Source of the DNA: Paenimyroides baculatum
GTDB taxonomy: Bacteria > Bacteroidota > Bacteroidia > Flavobacteriales > Flavobacteriaceae
Reading direction: 5' to 3'
Assembly (NCBI RefSeq): GCF_008629655.1
Contig: NZ_VWSG01000003.1
Span: forward strand, 324,933-388,932
DNA: 64,000 nt
Made by a program: the position numbers and the translations under genes. Under the pieces are notes generated by a model. The model made no database searches. It saw only the letters and a list, made by a program, of their open reading frames with translations, and was not told the origin of the DNA. Shown here one piece after another: positions 32,203 through 41,503 of this stretch (within the stretch, counting starts at the first letter, position 1; the number at the start of each line of letters is the position of its first letter).

Positions 32203-32604
32203 ATGAAAACTTTAAATATAGCATCGGTTGCCATTATCAATCCAAAAAAAGAACTGCTTTTGGTTTGCAAGAAAAATTCAGAATTTTATCAGTTAACCGG
32301 CGGTAAAATTCAAAATGGAGAACAGGATATTGAAACCATAATTCGCGAAGCTAAAGAGGAAATTGGTTTGAAAATTCAACCTCATCAATTAACATTTTTA
32401 GGATCGCACCAAACAAAAGCCGTAAACGAACACAATACAATGGTACATGGTTACGTTTATTGGTTACATCTGCCCTACTTTTTTGAACCGGTGATAGCAA
32501 ATGAAATTGATAAATTTGTGTGGATGAACAAAAATAATCATCAAGAATACAGCTGGGCTCATTTAGCTAAAGAATTGGTTCAACCCAAATGGCTATTGCT
32601 ATAG
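32203..32604 (+). CDS. Nudix hydrolase
   Basis: 133 residues with a complete Nudix box, GKIQNGEQDIETIIREAKEE followed by IGL (GX5EX7REUXEEXGU). Nudix enzymes hydrolyse nucleoside diphosphates linked to another moiety; the substrate is not predictable here. It starts 24 bases after the OLD-like gene and could be cotranscribed, but its codon use is more like the surrounding core genes. Its stop lies 9 bases from the stop of the convergent regulator gene. Confidence 0.9.
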   Translation: MKTLNIASVAIINPKKELLLVCKKNSEFYQLTGGKIQNGEQDIETIIREAKEEIGLKIQPHQLTFLGSHQTKAVNEHNTMVHGYVYWLHLPYFFEPVIANEIDKFVWMNKNNHQEYSWAHLAKELVQPKWLLL

Positions 32605-32613
32605 CTCTAAGCT

Positions 32614-33327
32614 TTATATAAAACTCTTTACCCAGTCTTGAAATTTTGTTTTATAGGTATCGCCTACCGGAATTATTTTGTTTTGAATAAAAATACGGTT
32701 GCGTTCAATACTTTCGATCTGATCTAACCTAACAATGTACGATTTATGTACACGCATAAAGTTATTTGGTAGTTTAAGTTCAAAATCTTTAAGAGTGTCT
32801 AAAACTATTAGCTTTTCATTCTTTAAATGTAGATACAGGTAATCTTTTAAACCTTCAACAAACTGTAAATCGTTTAAATTTATTTTAATTAATTTACCAT
32901 CGGTTTTCACAAATAAAAAATCCTCTGATTTCTCTTCAGCAGTCATCACGTTAGTAAAAGCTTGTTCTTTAAAAACTTCCTGAACTTTAACAACAGCCTT
33001 ATAAAAACGATCAAACGAAACAGGTTTCAATAAATAATCTATTACATTGTGTTCATATCCCTGCAAAGCATATTCACTGTATGCCGATGTAATTACAAAT
33101 TTGGTTTTATTGCCCAACATTTCCATTAACTGTATTCCGGTAAGTTCGGGCATTTGAATATCAATAAATATTACATCAACAGAATTGTTATTGGTAAATT
33201 CCAGCACTTCAAAAGGATTTGTAGTAGCCTTTACTAAATTTAAGTTTTGAATTTTATCAACATATTTAGAAAGTAAAGCTACAGCCATAGGTTCATCGTC
33301 TAAAATAATGCAATTTATTACTCTCAT
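32614..33327 (-). CDS. LytTR-family response regulator
   Basis: Receiver domain (about 1-120) with CIILDDEPMAV, the phosphoacceptor in VDVIFIDIQMPELTG and KPVSFDRFYKAV, followed by a LytTR DNA-binding domain (about 140-235) with FMRVHKSYIVRLDQIESIERN. Its start overlaps the kinase gene upstream by 4 bases (ATGA). It probably controls the beta-barrel receptor gene that diverges from the kinase. Confidence 0.94.
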   Translation of the reverse strand: MRVINCIILDDEPMAVALLSKYVDKIQNLNLVKATTNPFEVLEFTNNNSVDVIFIDIQMPELTGIQLMEMLGNKTKFVITSAYSEYALQGYEHNVIDYLLKPVSFDRFYKAVVKVQEVFKEQAFTNVMTAEEKSEDFLFVKTDGKLIKINLNDLQFVEGLKDYLYLHLKNEKLIVLDTLKDFELKLPNNFMRVHKSYIVRLDQIESIERNRIFIQNKIIPVGDTYKTKFQDWVKSFI

Positions 33328-34367
33328 AAATTAATAGTTAATTTAACTTGGTGTTTTTGTTCTTTTATATTGATTTCTAACAAATGTTTATCAGGAAAAT
33401 ACAATTGTAAACGCTTTTTTATGTTATCGATTCCTATTCCAGATTGTTTATCTTTTTTATATTGATTGATTACATTTTCTACTTCTAAAACAAACAAATT
33501 ACTGTTTTGTTTTAATTTGATAGTGAACGGATGCTCTTCATTATTTACAATGCCGTGTTTAAATCCGTTTTCTATAAAAGGAATCAACAACAATGGTGGA
33601 ATTCGGTATTGATAATTTTCAATATCCTTTTCAAAAATGATGTTTGGTTTACCTACAATACGCATAGATTCTAACTGAATAAAATCTTCTATATAATCAA
33701 TCTCATTTTGTATGGCAATGGTTTCGTTTTGGCTTTCATAAGTCATGTATCGCATTAATCCGCTTAATTGTTCTATTGCTTTTAATGATTTTTCAGACTT
33801 TTCAAAAACCAGATAATAAATATTATTCAGCGTATTAAAGATAAAATGCGGGTTTATTTGCGATTTAAGAAAATTAATTTCTGTTTCGCGCTTACTTTCA
33901 ATTAATCGAATTTGATCTTTCTGCAAACGAAACATATTCACAATAAACCATAATACAGACGATGCTACAATTGGGCGGCTTCCGTAATAAATGTTATCAT
34001 AAATATAATACGGAATTGATACACCATCGTAATAATTATGAAAACCGAAAAGTTTTAAATATAAAAATTCTTCAATAAAGTAACGTAACCCAATAAAAAT
34101 GGCAAAAAGTGATAGTAATGCCAAAAATATTTGCTTTGTATTATTTACATCAAAAAAACGCGGCAGAGCAACCAAATAGTTTAAGTAAAATATAAAAACA
34201 TACAAAAAGGTAAACGAATACGTTATGGCTACTTCAGGATTTGAAAAGGTAAACGAAAATAAAGGAATGCTAAGAGTTTGAGTACTTGGGTTTAATGCTA
34301 CCAATTCTTGTAAAAAGTAATACACCCAAAACAAAATGTGTAAAGCAACTACATATTTCTGTTTCAT
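33324..34367 (-). CDS. LytS/YehU-type sensor histidine kinase
   Basis: 347 residues. Four hydrophobic segments occupy the first 150 residues, then the family-specific phosphoacceptor region FLKSQINPHFIFNTLNNIYYL and an ATPase domain with PPLLLIPFIENGFKHGI and GIGIDNIKKRLQLYFP. It lacks the classical HisKA H box, as expected for this family. It forms an overlapping pair with the LytTR regulator, and lies divergent from the receptor gene at 34543. Confidence 0.93.
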   Translation of the reverse strand: MKQKYVVALHILFWVYYFLQELVALNPSTQTLSIPLFSFTFSNPEVAITYSFTFLYVFIFYLNYLVALPRFFDVNNTKQIFLALLSLFAIFIGLRYFIEEFLYLKLFGFHNYYDGVSIPYYIYDNIYYGSRPIVASSVLWFIVNMFRLQKDQIRLIESKRETEINFLKSQINPHFIFNTLNNIYYLVFEKSEKSLKAIEQLSGLMRYMTYESQNETIAIQNEIDYIEDFIQLESMRIVGKPNIIFEKDIENYQYRIPPLLLIPFIENGFKHGIVNNEEHPFTIKLKQNSNLFVLEVENVINQYKKDKQSGIGIDNIKKRLQLYFPDKHLLEINIKEQKHQVKLTINL

Positions 34368-34422
34368 ATTCTTTAATTTATTTATAGTGTAAAAGTAGAT
34401 TTTTATTAAAAGTCAAGTTTAT

Positions 34423-34492
34423 TATTTCGACAAAATCATGTTTTTATCCGATGAACACATTCGTCGGATTTTTTTTGTTATTGGTCGAAATA
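34423..34492. promoter_or_regulatory. Nested inverted repeats between the LytS/LytTR pair and the receptor gene
   Basis: A perfect 9-bp outer repeat (tatttcgac 34423-34431 / gtcgaaata 34484-34492) encloses a 10-bp hairpin (atccgatgaa / ttcgtcggat, 34446-34469) followed by eight T. The inner part looks like an attenuator or terminator on the plus strand; the outer arms could be a regulator site. It lies 51 bases before the receptor start. Confidence 0.5.
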
Positions 34493-34542
34493 AAAATAAT
34501 ATCACCTACATAAAATCAAATTTTGCTAAAAAATAATCTATA

Positions 34543-36915
34543 ATGAAAACAAAAGTATTTTTAGCATGTATCTTTTTTGTGTTTAATATTTCAGCATTTG
34601 CGCAAACACATCAATTAAAAGGTTTAGTAAAAGAAAATAACGAAGCCGCAGCTTTTTATGATATTCAATTAATTGCAAACGATACTATTTTTAGCAGCAC
34701 AAACGAAAACGGTTTATTTGAAATTGAAGCTTCCGAAAAAAACTATAATCTGCAAATTATTTATTTTAATGATATTGTTTATGAGCATACAATTAACTTA
34801 ACAAGCAATTTAGATCTTGGTATTATTAATGTACAGTCATCAACAAACTTAAACGAGTTGGTTATAGAAACGAGCAAAAAACTTACCGAACGCAAAGCCG
34901 ATCGTTTTATTTATTATGTAGAAAACAGCACAGCAACAGCTGGTGGAACTGCGTTAGATGCTCTTAAAACCACACCTGGCGTTACTGTTACACAAGAAAA
35001 CATTGGTATTTCGGGCAAAAATTCTGTATTAGTTTTAATAGACGATAAACCAACTTATATGGATCAACAGGAACTGACTAATTATTTAGAAAGTTTAAGT
35101 GCTTCTAACTTATCTAAAATTGAAGTTATTACAACACCACCTGCTAAATATCAAGCCGAAGGTAATAGCGGAATTATTAATATAGTTACAAAACAAATAA
35201 AGCAAAACAGCTGGAATTCAACTTTGGGTGCTACTTATCAACGCAGCCGCAGAAACACGCAACAATACAACGCAGCTTTTAACTTACAAAAAAATAAAGT
35301 TACACTTCAAAGTTCTTTAAATCTTGGTGAACGCAGATCATTTATTAATTGGAATAACGATATTTATTACAATGATGCTTTTTGGCAAAACGAAAACGCT
35401 TCTGATGCTAAAAATAAATACATTAGTGGAAAAATCGCATTAGATTATCAGCTAAACAAAAACTGGAAAGTTGGTACAAAAGCATCAATCTATAATTCAA
35501 ATTTTGCTGATACACAGCCACAGGTTACAACAATTTTTGATCGTGAAAATGGTTCTGTAAATAAATTTTTAAGAAACAACGCAACTTCTACCGATAAAAC
35601 TTTTCAGCAGATTTATACTCTTTATTCAGAATATAAATTAGATACTTTAGGTCGAAAATTAAGTATTGATTTTGATTTTGTAAACTATAATTCGCCAAAA
35701 ACAAACGATTTCACGTACGCAGGTTTTACACCAACAAATGAACTGATTCCAAATTCAACTTATACCGGAATTAACGATATTGATATTAAAATTCAGAATA
35801 TTTCTGGAAAAGCAGATTTGGAACTCCCTACTAAATTTGCCGATTTTTCAACAGGATTTCGATTTTCACAATCTATATCAAAAAATAATATTTTAGCATT
35901 GAGTAAAAATCAGGATGGCGTTTTTGTAAACAATGAAAATTTATCAAACTACTTTAAATATATAGAGAAAAATCAGGCAGTTTACTTTTCGGCAAATAAG
36001 AAACTTTCAGAAAAATGGACTTTTCAGGCTGGTTTACGATTAGAAGCTACCCAAACAGAAGGTTATTCGCTACAAAACGATAATCGTCATAAAAACGATT
36101 ATTTAAAACTGTTTCCTACGTTATATATTATGCACAATTTTACCGATGAAAGCAGTTTAGGTTTCAATTATTCAAGACGAATTAGCCGTCCTAGCTACGA
36201 AAGTTTAAATCCTTTTAGAACTATCAACAACGAATTTAGTTACAACGAGGGAAATCCGTTTTTACGTCCTTCCTTTTCACACAATTTTGAATTAACCTAC
36301 ACTTATAAAAAATTAGACAGTAGAATATATGTATCAAGTATGAAAGACGGTGTAAACCAAGCTTCTATGTTAAATGCCGAAACAAAACAGAACAATTACA
36401 TTTGGATGAATTATGTTGATGCTACAAATATTGGAATTACAGAGAGTTACACAGCAAAAATAACAAATTGGTGGACTAGTGTAAATACTTTTAATTTTGA
36501 TTATTCAGTTTCGAATATTGCAATTTCAGACCAAACATACAAAGGAACATCAGTATCTTTTTTTACCACAAATGATTTTACTTTAAACGCTAATAAAACA
36601 CTATTTTTCAGTTTAAGTTACTTTCAAAACTTTGGCGAAACATATCAAAATTTCGAACTAAAACCGTATGCAAAATTTTATTCAACAGTAAAATATTTAA
36701 TGTTAGACAAAAAATTAGAGTTAAGTGTTAGTGGCAGCGACATTTTTAACGGACGTGAATACAGCAAACAAGAAATGTATGGTGTTACACAAAAATTTAA
36801 AAATGTTTGGGATGCACAACGCGTACGCTTTTCACTAGTTTATCGTTTTGGCAACAAAAACATACAAACAAACGAAAGACAATCAGGCAATTCTGATGAG
36901 TTACAACGTATTTAA
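34543..36915 (+). CDS. Outer-membrane beta-barrel receptor (OMP_b-brl_3 / TonB-dependent receptor type)
   Basis: A signal peptide (ends SAFAQ) is followed by a carboxypeptidase-like beta sandwich (about 25-100). A compact plug-like region follows, with ALDALKTTPGVTVTQENIGI, VLVLIDDKPTYMD and IEVITTPPAKYQAEGNSGII. The C-terminal barrel shows LGFNYSRRISRPSYESLNPF and FLRPSFSHNFELTYTYK. This matches the flavobacterial OMP_b-brl_3 class, which usually lacks a canonical TonB box. Its position opposite a LytS/LytTR pair suggests it is their target. The ligand is unknown. Confidence 0.87.
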   Translation: MKTKVFLACIFFVFNISAFAQTHQLKGLVKENNEAAAFYDIQLIANDTIFSSTNENGLFEIEASEKNYNLQIIYFNDIVYEHTINLTSNLDLGIINVQSSTNLNELVIETSKKLTERKADRFIYYVENSTATAGGTALDALKTTPGVTVTQENIGISGKNSVLVLIDDKPTYMDQQELTNYLESLSASNLSKIEVITTPPAKYQAEGNSGIINIVTKQIKQNSWNSTLGATYQRSRRNTQQYNAAFNLQKNKVTLQSSLNLGERRSFINWNNDIYYNDAFWQNENASDAKNKYISGKIALDYQLNKNWKVGTKASIYNSNFADTQPQVTTIFDRENGSVNKFLRNNATSTDKTFQQIYTLYSEYKLDTLGRKLSIDFDFVNYNSPKTNDFTYAGFTPTNELIPNSTYTGINDIDIKIQNISGKADLELPTKFADFSTGFRFSQSISKNNILALSKNQDGVFVNNENLSNYFKYIEKNQAVYFSANKKLSEKWTFQAGLRLEATQTEGYSLQNDNRHKNDYLKLFPTLYIMHNFTDESSLGFNYSRRISRPSYESLNPFRTINNEFSYNEGNPFLRPSFSHNFELTYTYKKLDSRIYVSSMKDGVNQASMLNAETKQNNYIWMNYVDATNIGITESYTAKITNWWTSVNTFNFDYSVSNIAISDQTYKGTSVSFFTTNDFTLNANKTLFFSLSYFQNFGETYQNFELKPYAKFYSTVKYLMLDKKLELSVSGSDIFNGREYSKQEMYGVTQKFKNVWDAQRVRFSLVYRFGNKNIQTNERQSGNSDELQRI

Positions 36916-37012
36916 TTTATAAAAACAAGTTTATTTTGTAACAAATAAGAGAAATTAAAACATACTAAAGAAACCTTTCATTACGTTACTTATCTAGTTT
37001 AATTAAAAACTC

Positions 37013-39385
37013 ATGAAAAAAACACTTTTAGTATTATCGTTATTTGTTACAAGTTTAAGTTTTTCACAAAGTAAATACAAACTATCGGGCAAAGTAACGC
37101 AAGCTAAAAATAATACGCCGCTAGCATCAACTACCGTAACAGTTGCTTTAAACAATAATGAAACTGTTTTACAGACCGACGATGTAGGAAATTATTCTTT
37201 AATGGCTGCAAGCGGAACCTATCAACTTTCTGTTTATGTGGAAGGATTTGAATACGTTTCACAAAAAATCGATCTTACAAAAGATGTGGTTCAGAACATT
37301 TCCCTACAGGCAGACGATAATTCTTTAGATGAAATCGTTATTACTACATCGAACAAAATTAACATTCGTAAACCCGAAATGAGCGTTAACAAACTTACTG
37401 CTGCCGAAATTAAAAAAGCGCCGGTGGTTTTGGGTGAAACCGATATTTTAAAAACCATTTTGTTATTGCCGGGAGTTGTAAATTCGGGAGAAGGAACATC
37501 TGGTTTTAACGTTCGTGGTGGCGGATCCGATCAAAATTTATTGTTGTTAGATCAAACTTCGGTTTATGGGTCTTCGCATTTATACGGATTTTTCTCGGTT
37601 TTTAATAACGATGCGGTTAGCAACATAAAACTGTACAAAGGCGGAATTCCTGCTCGATACGGTGGTCGTGGTTCATCGGTTTTAGAGATCAATCAAAAAG
37701 AAGGAGATTATAAAGATCATAAGGCGACTGGCGGAATCGGACTTTTATCAAGCAGATTAATGGTCGAAGGTCCAATTATCAAAGATAAATTATCGTATTT
37801 GTTTGCAGGTCGCGCATCGTATGCTCATTTGTTTTTAAAGCTTACAGATATTAAAAGTTCGGCTTATTTTTACGATCTAAATACCAAGTGGAGTTATTTA
37901 ATGAACGATAAAAATCAGTTGTACTTGACGGGATATTTTGGAAGGGATATTTTTAAATTCAATGATAGTTTTGATAATAAATTTGGTAACACCGTTGCTA
38001 ATTTAACTTGGAACAGCAAATACTCATCAAAAATAAACAGCGAAGCTTCGGTTAGATATTCTGATTATTACTACGGATTGACTTTAAATTTTGTCGGTTT
38101 CAGTTGGGATTCAGGTATTAAGAATTACGATTTCAATTATAAAATCAATCATCAGATCAATGATGAGTTTTCTTTAAAATACGGAATCAGCAGTTTGTAC
38201 TATAATTTCAATCCGGGTACAATGGAGCCCAACAAGCCCGACTCGCAAATCAATTCGTTCCAAATTCCGCATAAATATGCTTGGGAAAATGCTATTTTTA
38301 TAGAAGCCGAACAAGAAATCAATTCGTTTTTATCGGTAAATTATGGGTTGCGATACAGCATGTTTAATCGTCTAGGCGAAGAAAATATCAATTTGTACGA
38401 GAACAATAATCCGGTGGTTTACAATCAGCAAACCGATACGTATGAAAAAGCAGTTCCGATCGGCACACAGTATTACGGCAAAAATAAAAACATAAGTAAG
38501 TTTGATAATTTTGAACCGCGTGTGGCTGTTTCGGTAAAATTAAACGACGATCGTTCGGTAAAAATGAGCTACAACCGTATGGCGCAGTATGTTCATTTAA
38601 TTTCAAACACTACATCGGCAACTCCGTTAGATATATGGGAACCAAGTGGTCCGTATGTGAAACCGCAAATTGTAGATCAGTATGCTGTTGGATTTTTTCA
38701 AAACTTAAACGACAATAAATATTCGTTAGAAATTGAATCGTACTTTAAATTAGGAAAAAATCGTTTAGATTATATCGATGGTGCCGATTTAATAGGAAAT
38801 CGCGCTATTGAGCAAGTACTTTTAAACGGAAAAACCGAAGCTTACGGTTTGGAATTTTTATTCAGAAAAAACGAAGGAAAATTGACAGGTTGGGTTGCCT
38901 ACACCATTGCTAAAAGTATACAGCAAACTGCTGGTAGAACTGCAAATGAAACGGGTATAAACAACGGCGAATGGTATAGAACACCACACGATCGTTTGCA
39001 CGATTTATCAATTGTTGCAAGTTATGATTTCAGCAAAAAATGGAGTTTCAACGCAAGTTTCACCCTTCAATCTGGAAGACCGGTAACGTATCCCGACGGA
39101 AAGTATGAATTTTTAGGTGTGCAGGTGCCAAACTACAACAAACGCAACAATTACAGCATGCCGGCTTTTCATCATTTAGATATTTCGGCAACCTACACGC
39201 CAACTAAAAACGAGAACCGCAAATGGCAAAGCGAATGGGTTTTTGGAATTTACAACGTGTATAATCGTAAAAACGCAGCGTCAATCAGTTTTAGATCAGT
39301 TGAAGATTCTAACAACATGACCGAAACTACCAAGCTTTCTATTTTTGGAATTGTGCCAAGTGTTACCTATAATTTTAAATTTTAA
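37013..39385 (+). CDS. TonB-dependent receptor with carboxypeptidase-like domain
   Basis: A signal peptide (ends LSFSQ) precedes a regulatory-like beta sandwich (KLSGKVTQAKNNTPLASTTV, about 22-110). The plug follows with PGVVNSGEGTSGFNVRGGG, DQNLLLLDQTSVYGSSHLYG and GGIPARYGGRGSSVLEI, then a 22-strand type barrel ending in Phe (PSVTYNFKF). It transports a ligand across the outer membrane using TonB energy. The DUF4249 lipoprotein gene starts 1 base after its stop; such pairs are common in Bacteroidota. Confidence 0.92.
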   Translation: MKKTLLVLSLFVTSLSFSQSKYKLSGKVTQAKNNTPLASTTVTVALNNNETVLQTDDVGNYSLMAASGTYQLSVYVEGFEYVSQKIDLTKDVVQNISLQADDNSLDEIVITTSNKINIRKPEMSVNKLTAAEIKKAPVVLGETDILKTILLLPGVVNSGEGTSGFNVRGGGSDQNLLLLDQTSVYGSSHLYGFFSVFNNDAVSNIKLYKGGIPARYGGRGSSVLEINQKEGDYKDHKATGGIGLLSSRLMVEGPIIKDKLSYLFAGRASYAHLFLKLTDIKSSAYFYDLNTKWSYLMNDKNQLYLTGYFGRDIFKFNDSFDNKFGNTVANLTWNSKYSSKINSEASVRYSDYYYGLTLNFVGFSWDSGIKNYDFNYKINHQINDEFSLKYGISSLYYNFNPGTMEPNKPDSQINSFQIPHKYAWENAIFIEAEQEINSFLSVNYGLRYSMFNRLGEENINLYENNNPVVYNQQTDTYEKAVPIGTQYYGKNKNISKFDNFEPRVAVSVKLNDDRSVKMSYNRMAQYVHLISNTTSATPLDIWEPSGPYVKPQIVDQYAVGFFQNLNDNKYSLEIESYFKLGKNRLDYIDGADLIGNRAIEQVLLNGKTEAYGLEFLFRKNEGKLTGWVAYTIAKSIQQTAGRTANETGINNGEWYRTPHDRLHDLSIVASYDFSKKWSFNASFTLQSGRPVTYPDGKYEFLGVQVPNYNKRNNYSMPAFHHLDISATYTPTKNENRKWQSEWVFGIYNVYNRKNAASISFRSVEDSNNMTETTKLSIFGIVPSVTYNFKF

Positions 39386-39386
39386 T

Positions 39387-40196
39387 ATGAAAAAGTTACT
39401 TTACATATTCGCTAGTATTTGCAGTCTGTTTTTTGTTAGCTGCGAAGAAGATATTACGCTTGATTTTGATAAAAACATACCGCGTTTGGTTATTGAAGGA
39501 AACCTTTTTCTAGGCGAAACCGATTACAATAAAATTCATCTTTCTACCACAACCGATTTTTATTCAGGCGTTTTCCCAACAGTTGATAATGCGGAAGTTT
39601 CTATTAAAGATACCGATAGCAACACGGTTTATCAGTTTGTAAGTATAGGTAGTGGAGATTTCACAAACGAACTTTTTCAGCCAGAAATCGATGGAAATTA
39701 CGAATTAACTGTTGTTTATAATAACGAAACATATACAGCAACTTCTACCCTATTATCATCGCCTGAAATTTTAAGTGTCGATCAAAAAGACGATGGTGGT
39801 TTTGGTGGAGATTCGTATGAAATAATGTTTAATTTTCAAGATGATGCCAACGAAGAAAATCACTATCTCGTACAAATGATTTCGCCTGTTGATAATTATT
39901 TTGGTGTAACCAACGATCAGTTTACAAACGGAAACATCATGAACGATCTGTACATTTTTGATAAAGAAGACTTAAAAACTGGCGATACCTTGAATCATTC
40001 CATAACATCAATTAGCAAGCAATATCATCAGTATTTGTCAAAATTATTGTCAATTTCCGGCGACAGCGGCAATCCTTTTTCAAGTCCAATGGGAACCATA
40101 AAAGGAAACATCGTAAACCAGACAAATCAATCAAATTTTGCATTGGGATACTTTCATATCGCTAAAAGAAATCACTACACGTACACCGTTAAGTAA
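39387..40196 (+). CDS. DUF4249 family lipoprotein
   Basis: 269 residues from the ATG at 39387, chosen because it gives a lipoprotein signal with FFVSC; the frame is open further upstream but that overlaps the receptor gene. Family features are CEEDITLDFDKNIPRLVIEG and the repeated beta strands of two Ig-like domains. DUF4249 proteins accompany TonB-dependent receptors and may act as surface ligand-binding partners. The last ten codons (KRNHYTYTVK) are near-duplicated 600 bases downstream, beyond a toxin-antitoxin cassette. Confidence 0.88.
   Translation: MKKLLYIFASICSLFFVSCEEDITLDFDKNIPRLVIEGNLFLGETDYNKIHLSTTTDFYSGVFPTVDNAEVSIKDTDSNTVYQFVSIGSGDFTNELFQPEIDGNYELTVVYNNETYTATSTLLSSPEILSVDQKDDGGFGGDSYEIMFNFQDDANEENHYLVQMISPVDNYFGVTNDQFTNGNIMNDLYIFDKEDLKTGDTLNHSITSISKQYHQYLSKLLSISGDSGNPFSSPMGTIKGNIVNQTNQSNFALGYFHIAKRNHYTYTVK
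40164..40196 (+). repeat. Left copy of a 33-bp repeat flanking the toxin-antitoxin cassette (3' end of the DUF4249 gene)
   Basis: Encodes KRNHYTYTVK and stop. Compared with the right copy at 40793-40825 it matches at about 27 of 33 positions, with the first 12 bases identical. Confidence 0.7.
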
Positions 40197-40259
40197 TTGA
40201 TTTTATGCAATTTTGAAGTTTGAAATAAATTTACAACCTTTGTTATAAATTATTTGATT

Positions 40260-40502
40260 ATGGATACAGCCGATAACATCAGAAATAATATTATAGATAA
40301 ATTACTTACGATATCTAATAAAGAATATCTAACTGCGCTTTACAAATTAATCAGTAAAAGTTCTGTTGAAAACGATGCCATACAACTTTCATATGATCAA
40401 TTATTAATGTTGAACATGAGTGAAGACGATATAAAGAACAATCGCATAGTTTCACAAGAAGAATTAGATAAATTGGATTTAGAATGGCTAAAAAATCTGT
40501 AG
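40260..40502 (+). CDS. Putative antitoxin of a RelE/ParE-type toxin-antitoxin pair
   Basis: 80 residues from the ATG at 40260; a TTG two codons earlier is less likely. The protein is helical and acidic (many Asp and Glu), lacks a strong family motif, and ends 19 bases inside the toxin gene. Small acidic proteins coupled by overlap to ParE-like toxins are typical antitoxins that neutralise the toxin and repress the operon. The assignment rests on context. Confidence 0.8.
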   Translation: MDTADNIRNNIIDKLLTISNKEYLTALYKLISKSSVENDAIQLSYDQLLMLNMSEDDIKNNRIVSQEELDKLDLEWLKNL

Positions 40503-40786
40503 TTTGGACTGAAACTGCGATTAAGCAACGTCGTGAAATCTTAAAATATTGGACCATTCGAAATCAATCGACTCTTTATGCCAAAAAACTCATAGAGCTT
40601 ATTAAGAAACGTATTGATCTGATCTTAAAAAATCCTTATGCAGGAAAACTTACAAACCATTTAGACACAAGAGAAGCAGCTATGGGAAATTTTAGTATTT
40701 ACTATAAAATAACCGATTCTAAAATTTTCATTACTGCATTGTGGGATAATCGTCAAAACCCGGCTGATCTTGTAAAACTTCTATAA
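40484..40786 (+). CDS. RelE/ParE-family toxin
   Basis: 100 residues with the family pattern VVWTETAIKQRREILKYW at the N-terminus, a basic helix (KKLIELIKKRIDLILKNPYAGK), and the C-terminal strands FSIYYKITDSKIFITALWDNRQNP. ParE-like members inhibit gyrase, RelE-like members cleave mRNA; the sequence does not decide which. The start overlaps the antitoxin gene by 19 bases. Confidence 0.88.
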   Translation: MAKKSVVWTETAIKQRREILKYWTIRNQSTLYAKKLIELIKKRIDLILKNPYAGKLTNHLDTREAAMGNFSIYYKITDSKIFITALWDNRQNPADLVKLL

Positions 40787-40792
40787 ATAATC

Positions 40793-40825
40793 AAAAGAAA
40801 TCACGATATCTACACCGTAAAATAA
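40793..40825 (+). repeat. Right copy of the 33-bp repeat (orphan 3' end of a DUF4249-like gene)
   Basis: Reads KRNHDIYTVK and stop, 8 of 10 residues like the end of the DUF4249 protein at 40196. It has no gene upstream in this frame because the toxin-antitoxin cassette intervenes. Confidence 0.7.
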
Positions 40826-40894
40826 CTTATCAATATCAAAAAAAATCAGCATTATAAATATTTTTTACGTTATTTGTGTAAACTACATTTTTTT

Positions 40895-41503
40895 ATGCAA
40901 ATTTCTGTAAAAGATACCGATTCCGGTATTTTATATAAATTATTGACAGGTTTGGTAATTCCGCGCCCAATCGGCTGGATTTCTACTGTTGATGAAAACG
41001 GAATTAACAATCTTGCGCCTTTTTCGTTCTTTAATGTGGTGGGCGAAGATCCGCCGCATGTGATGTTTTCAACAGTTCGTACGGGCGATAAAAATAAAGA
41101 TACTTTAAACAATGTTTTGGCAAACAAACAGTTCGCCGTGAATTTGGTTACCGAAGATGTTGTGGAACAAATGAACACTACATCTAACGCGGTTGAAAAT
41201 GCTGTTGATGAATTTCAGCTGGCAAACCTTACTCCTATTTCTTGCGAATTAATTAAACCTAAACGAGTTGCCGAAGCCAAAGCTCATTTTGAATGCGAAA
41301 TGGTGCATCATTATTTTCTGGAAGATCATAAAAATGGCGGTGCGTGTATCGTTATCGGTAAAGTACTGATGATGCATATTGCCGATGAAATTCTTCTGGA
41401 AAATCACCGAATTAATTTAGACAAATACCAACCTGTTGCCCGTTTAGCCGGATCTAATTACAGCAAACTGGGCGAAACTTTCTCAATAAAACGAAATCTA
41501 TGA
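40895..41503 (+). CDS. Flavin reductase-like protein (FMN-binding split barrel)
   Basis: 202 residues from the ATG at 40895; the upstream TTG at 40874 is disfavoured. Residues GLVIPRPIGWISTVDENGINNLAPFSFFNVV and DKNKDTLNNVLANKQFAVNL mark the flavin reductase-like FMN-binding family. It overlaps the flavoprotein hydroxylase gene by 4 bases (ATGA), so it likely supplies reduced flavin to, or acts in the same pathway as, that enzyme. First gene of the aromatic catabolic run. Confidence 0.85.
   Translation: MQISVKDTDSGILYKLLTGLVIPRPIGWISTVDENGINNLAPFSFFNVVGEDPPHVMFSTVRTGDKNKDTLNNVLANKQFAVNLVTEDVVEQMNTTSNAVENAVDEFQLANLTPISCELIKPKRVAEAKAHFECEMVHHYFLEDHKNGGACIVIGKVLMMHIADEILLENHRINLDKYQPVARLAGSNYSKLGETFSIKRNL

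Noticed and set aside
30247..32604. Gabija, PARIS or retron defence system
   Set aside because: No GajB helicase, AriB or reverse transcriptase is adjacent; the Nudix gene is not a known partner. Kept only as a solitary OLD-like gene.
40874..40894. Upstream TTG start for the flavin reductase gene
   Set aside because: The ATG at 40895 gives the normal family N-terminus; the extra seven residues have no family support.
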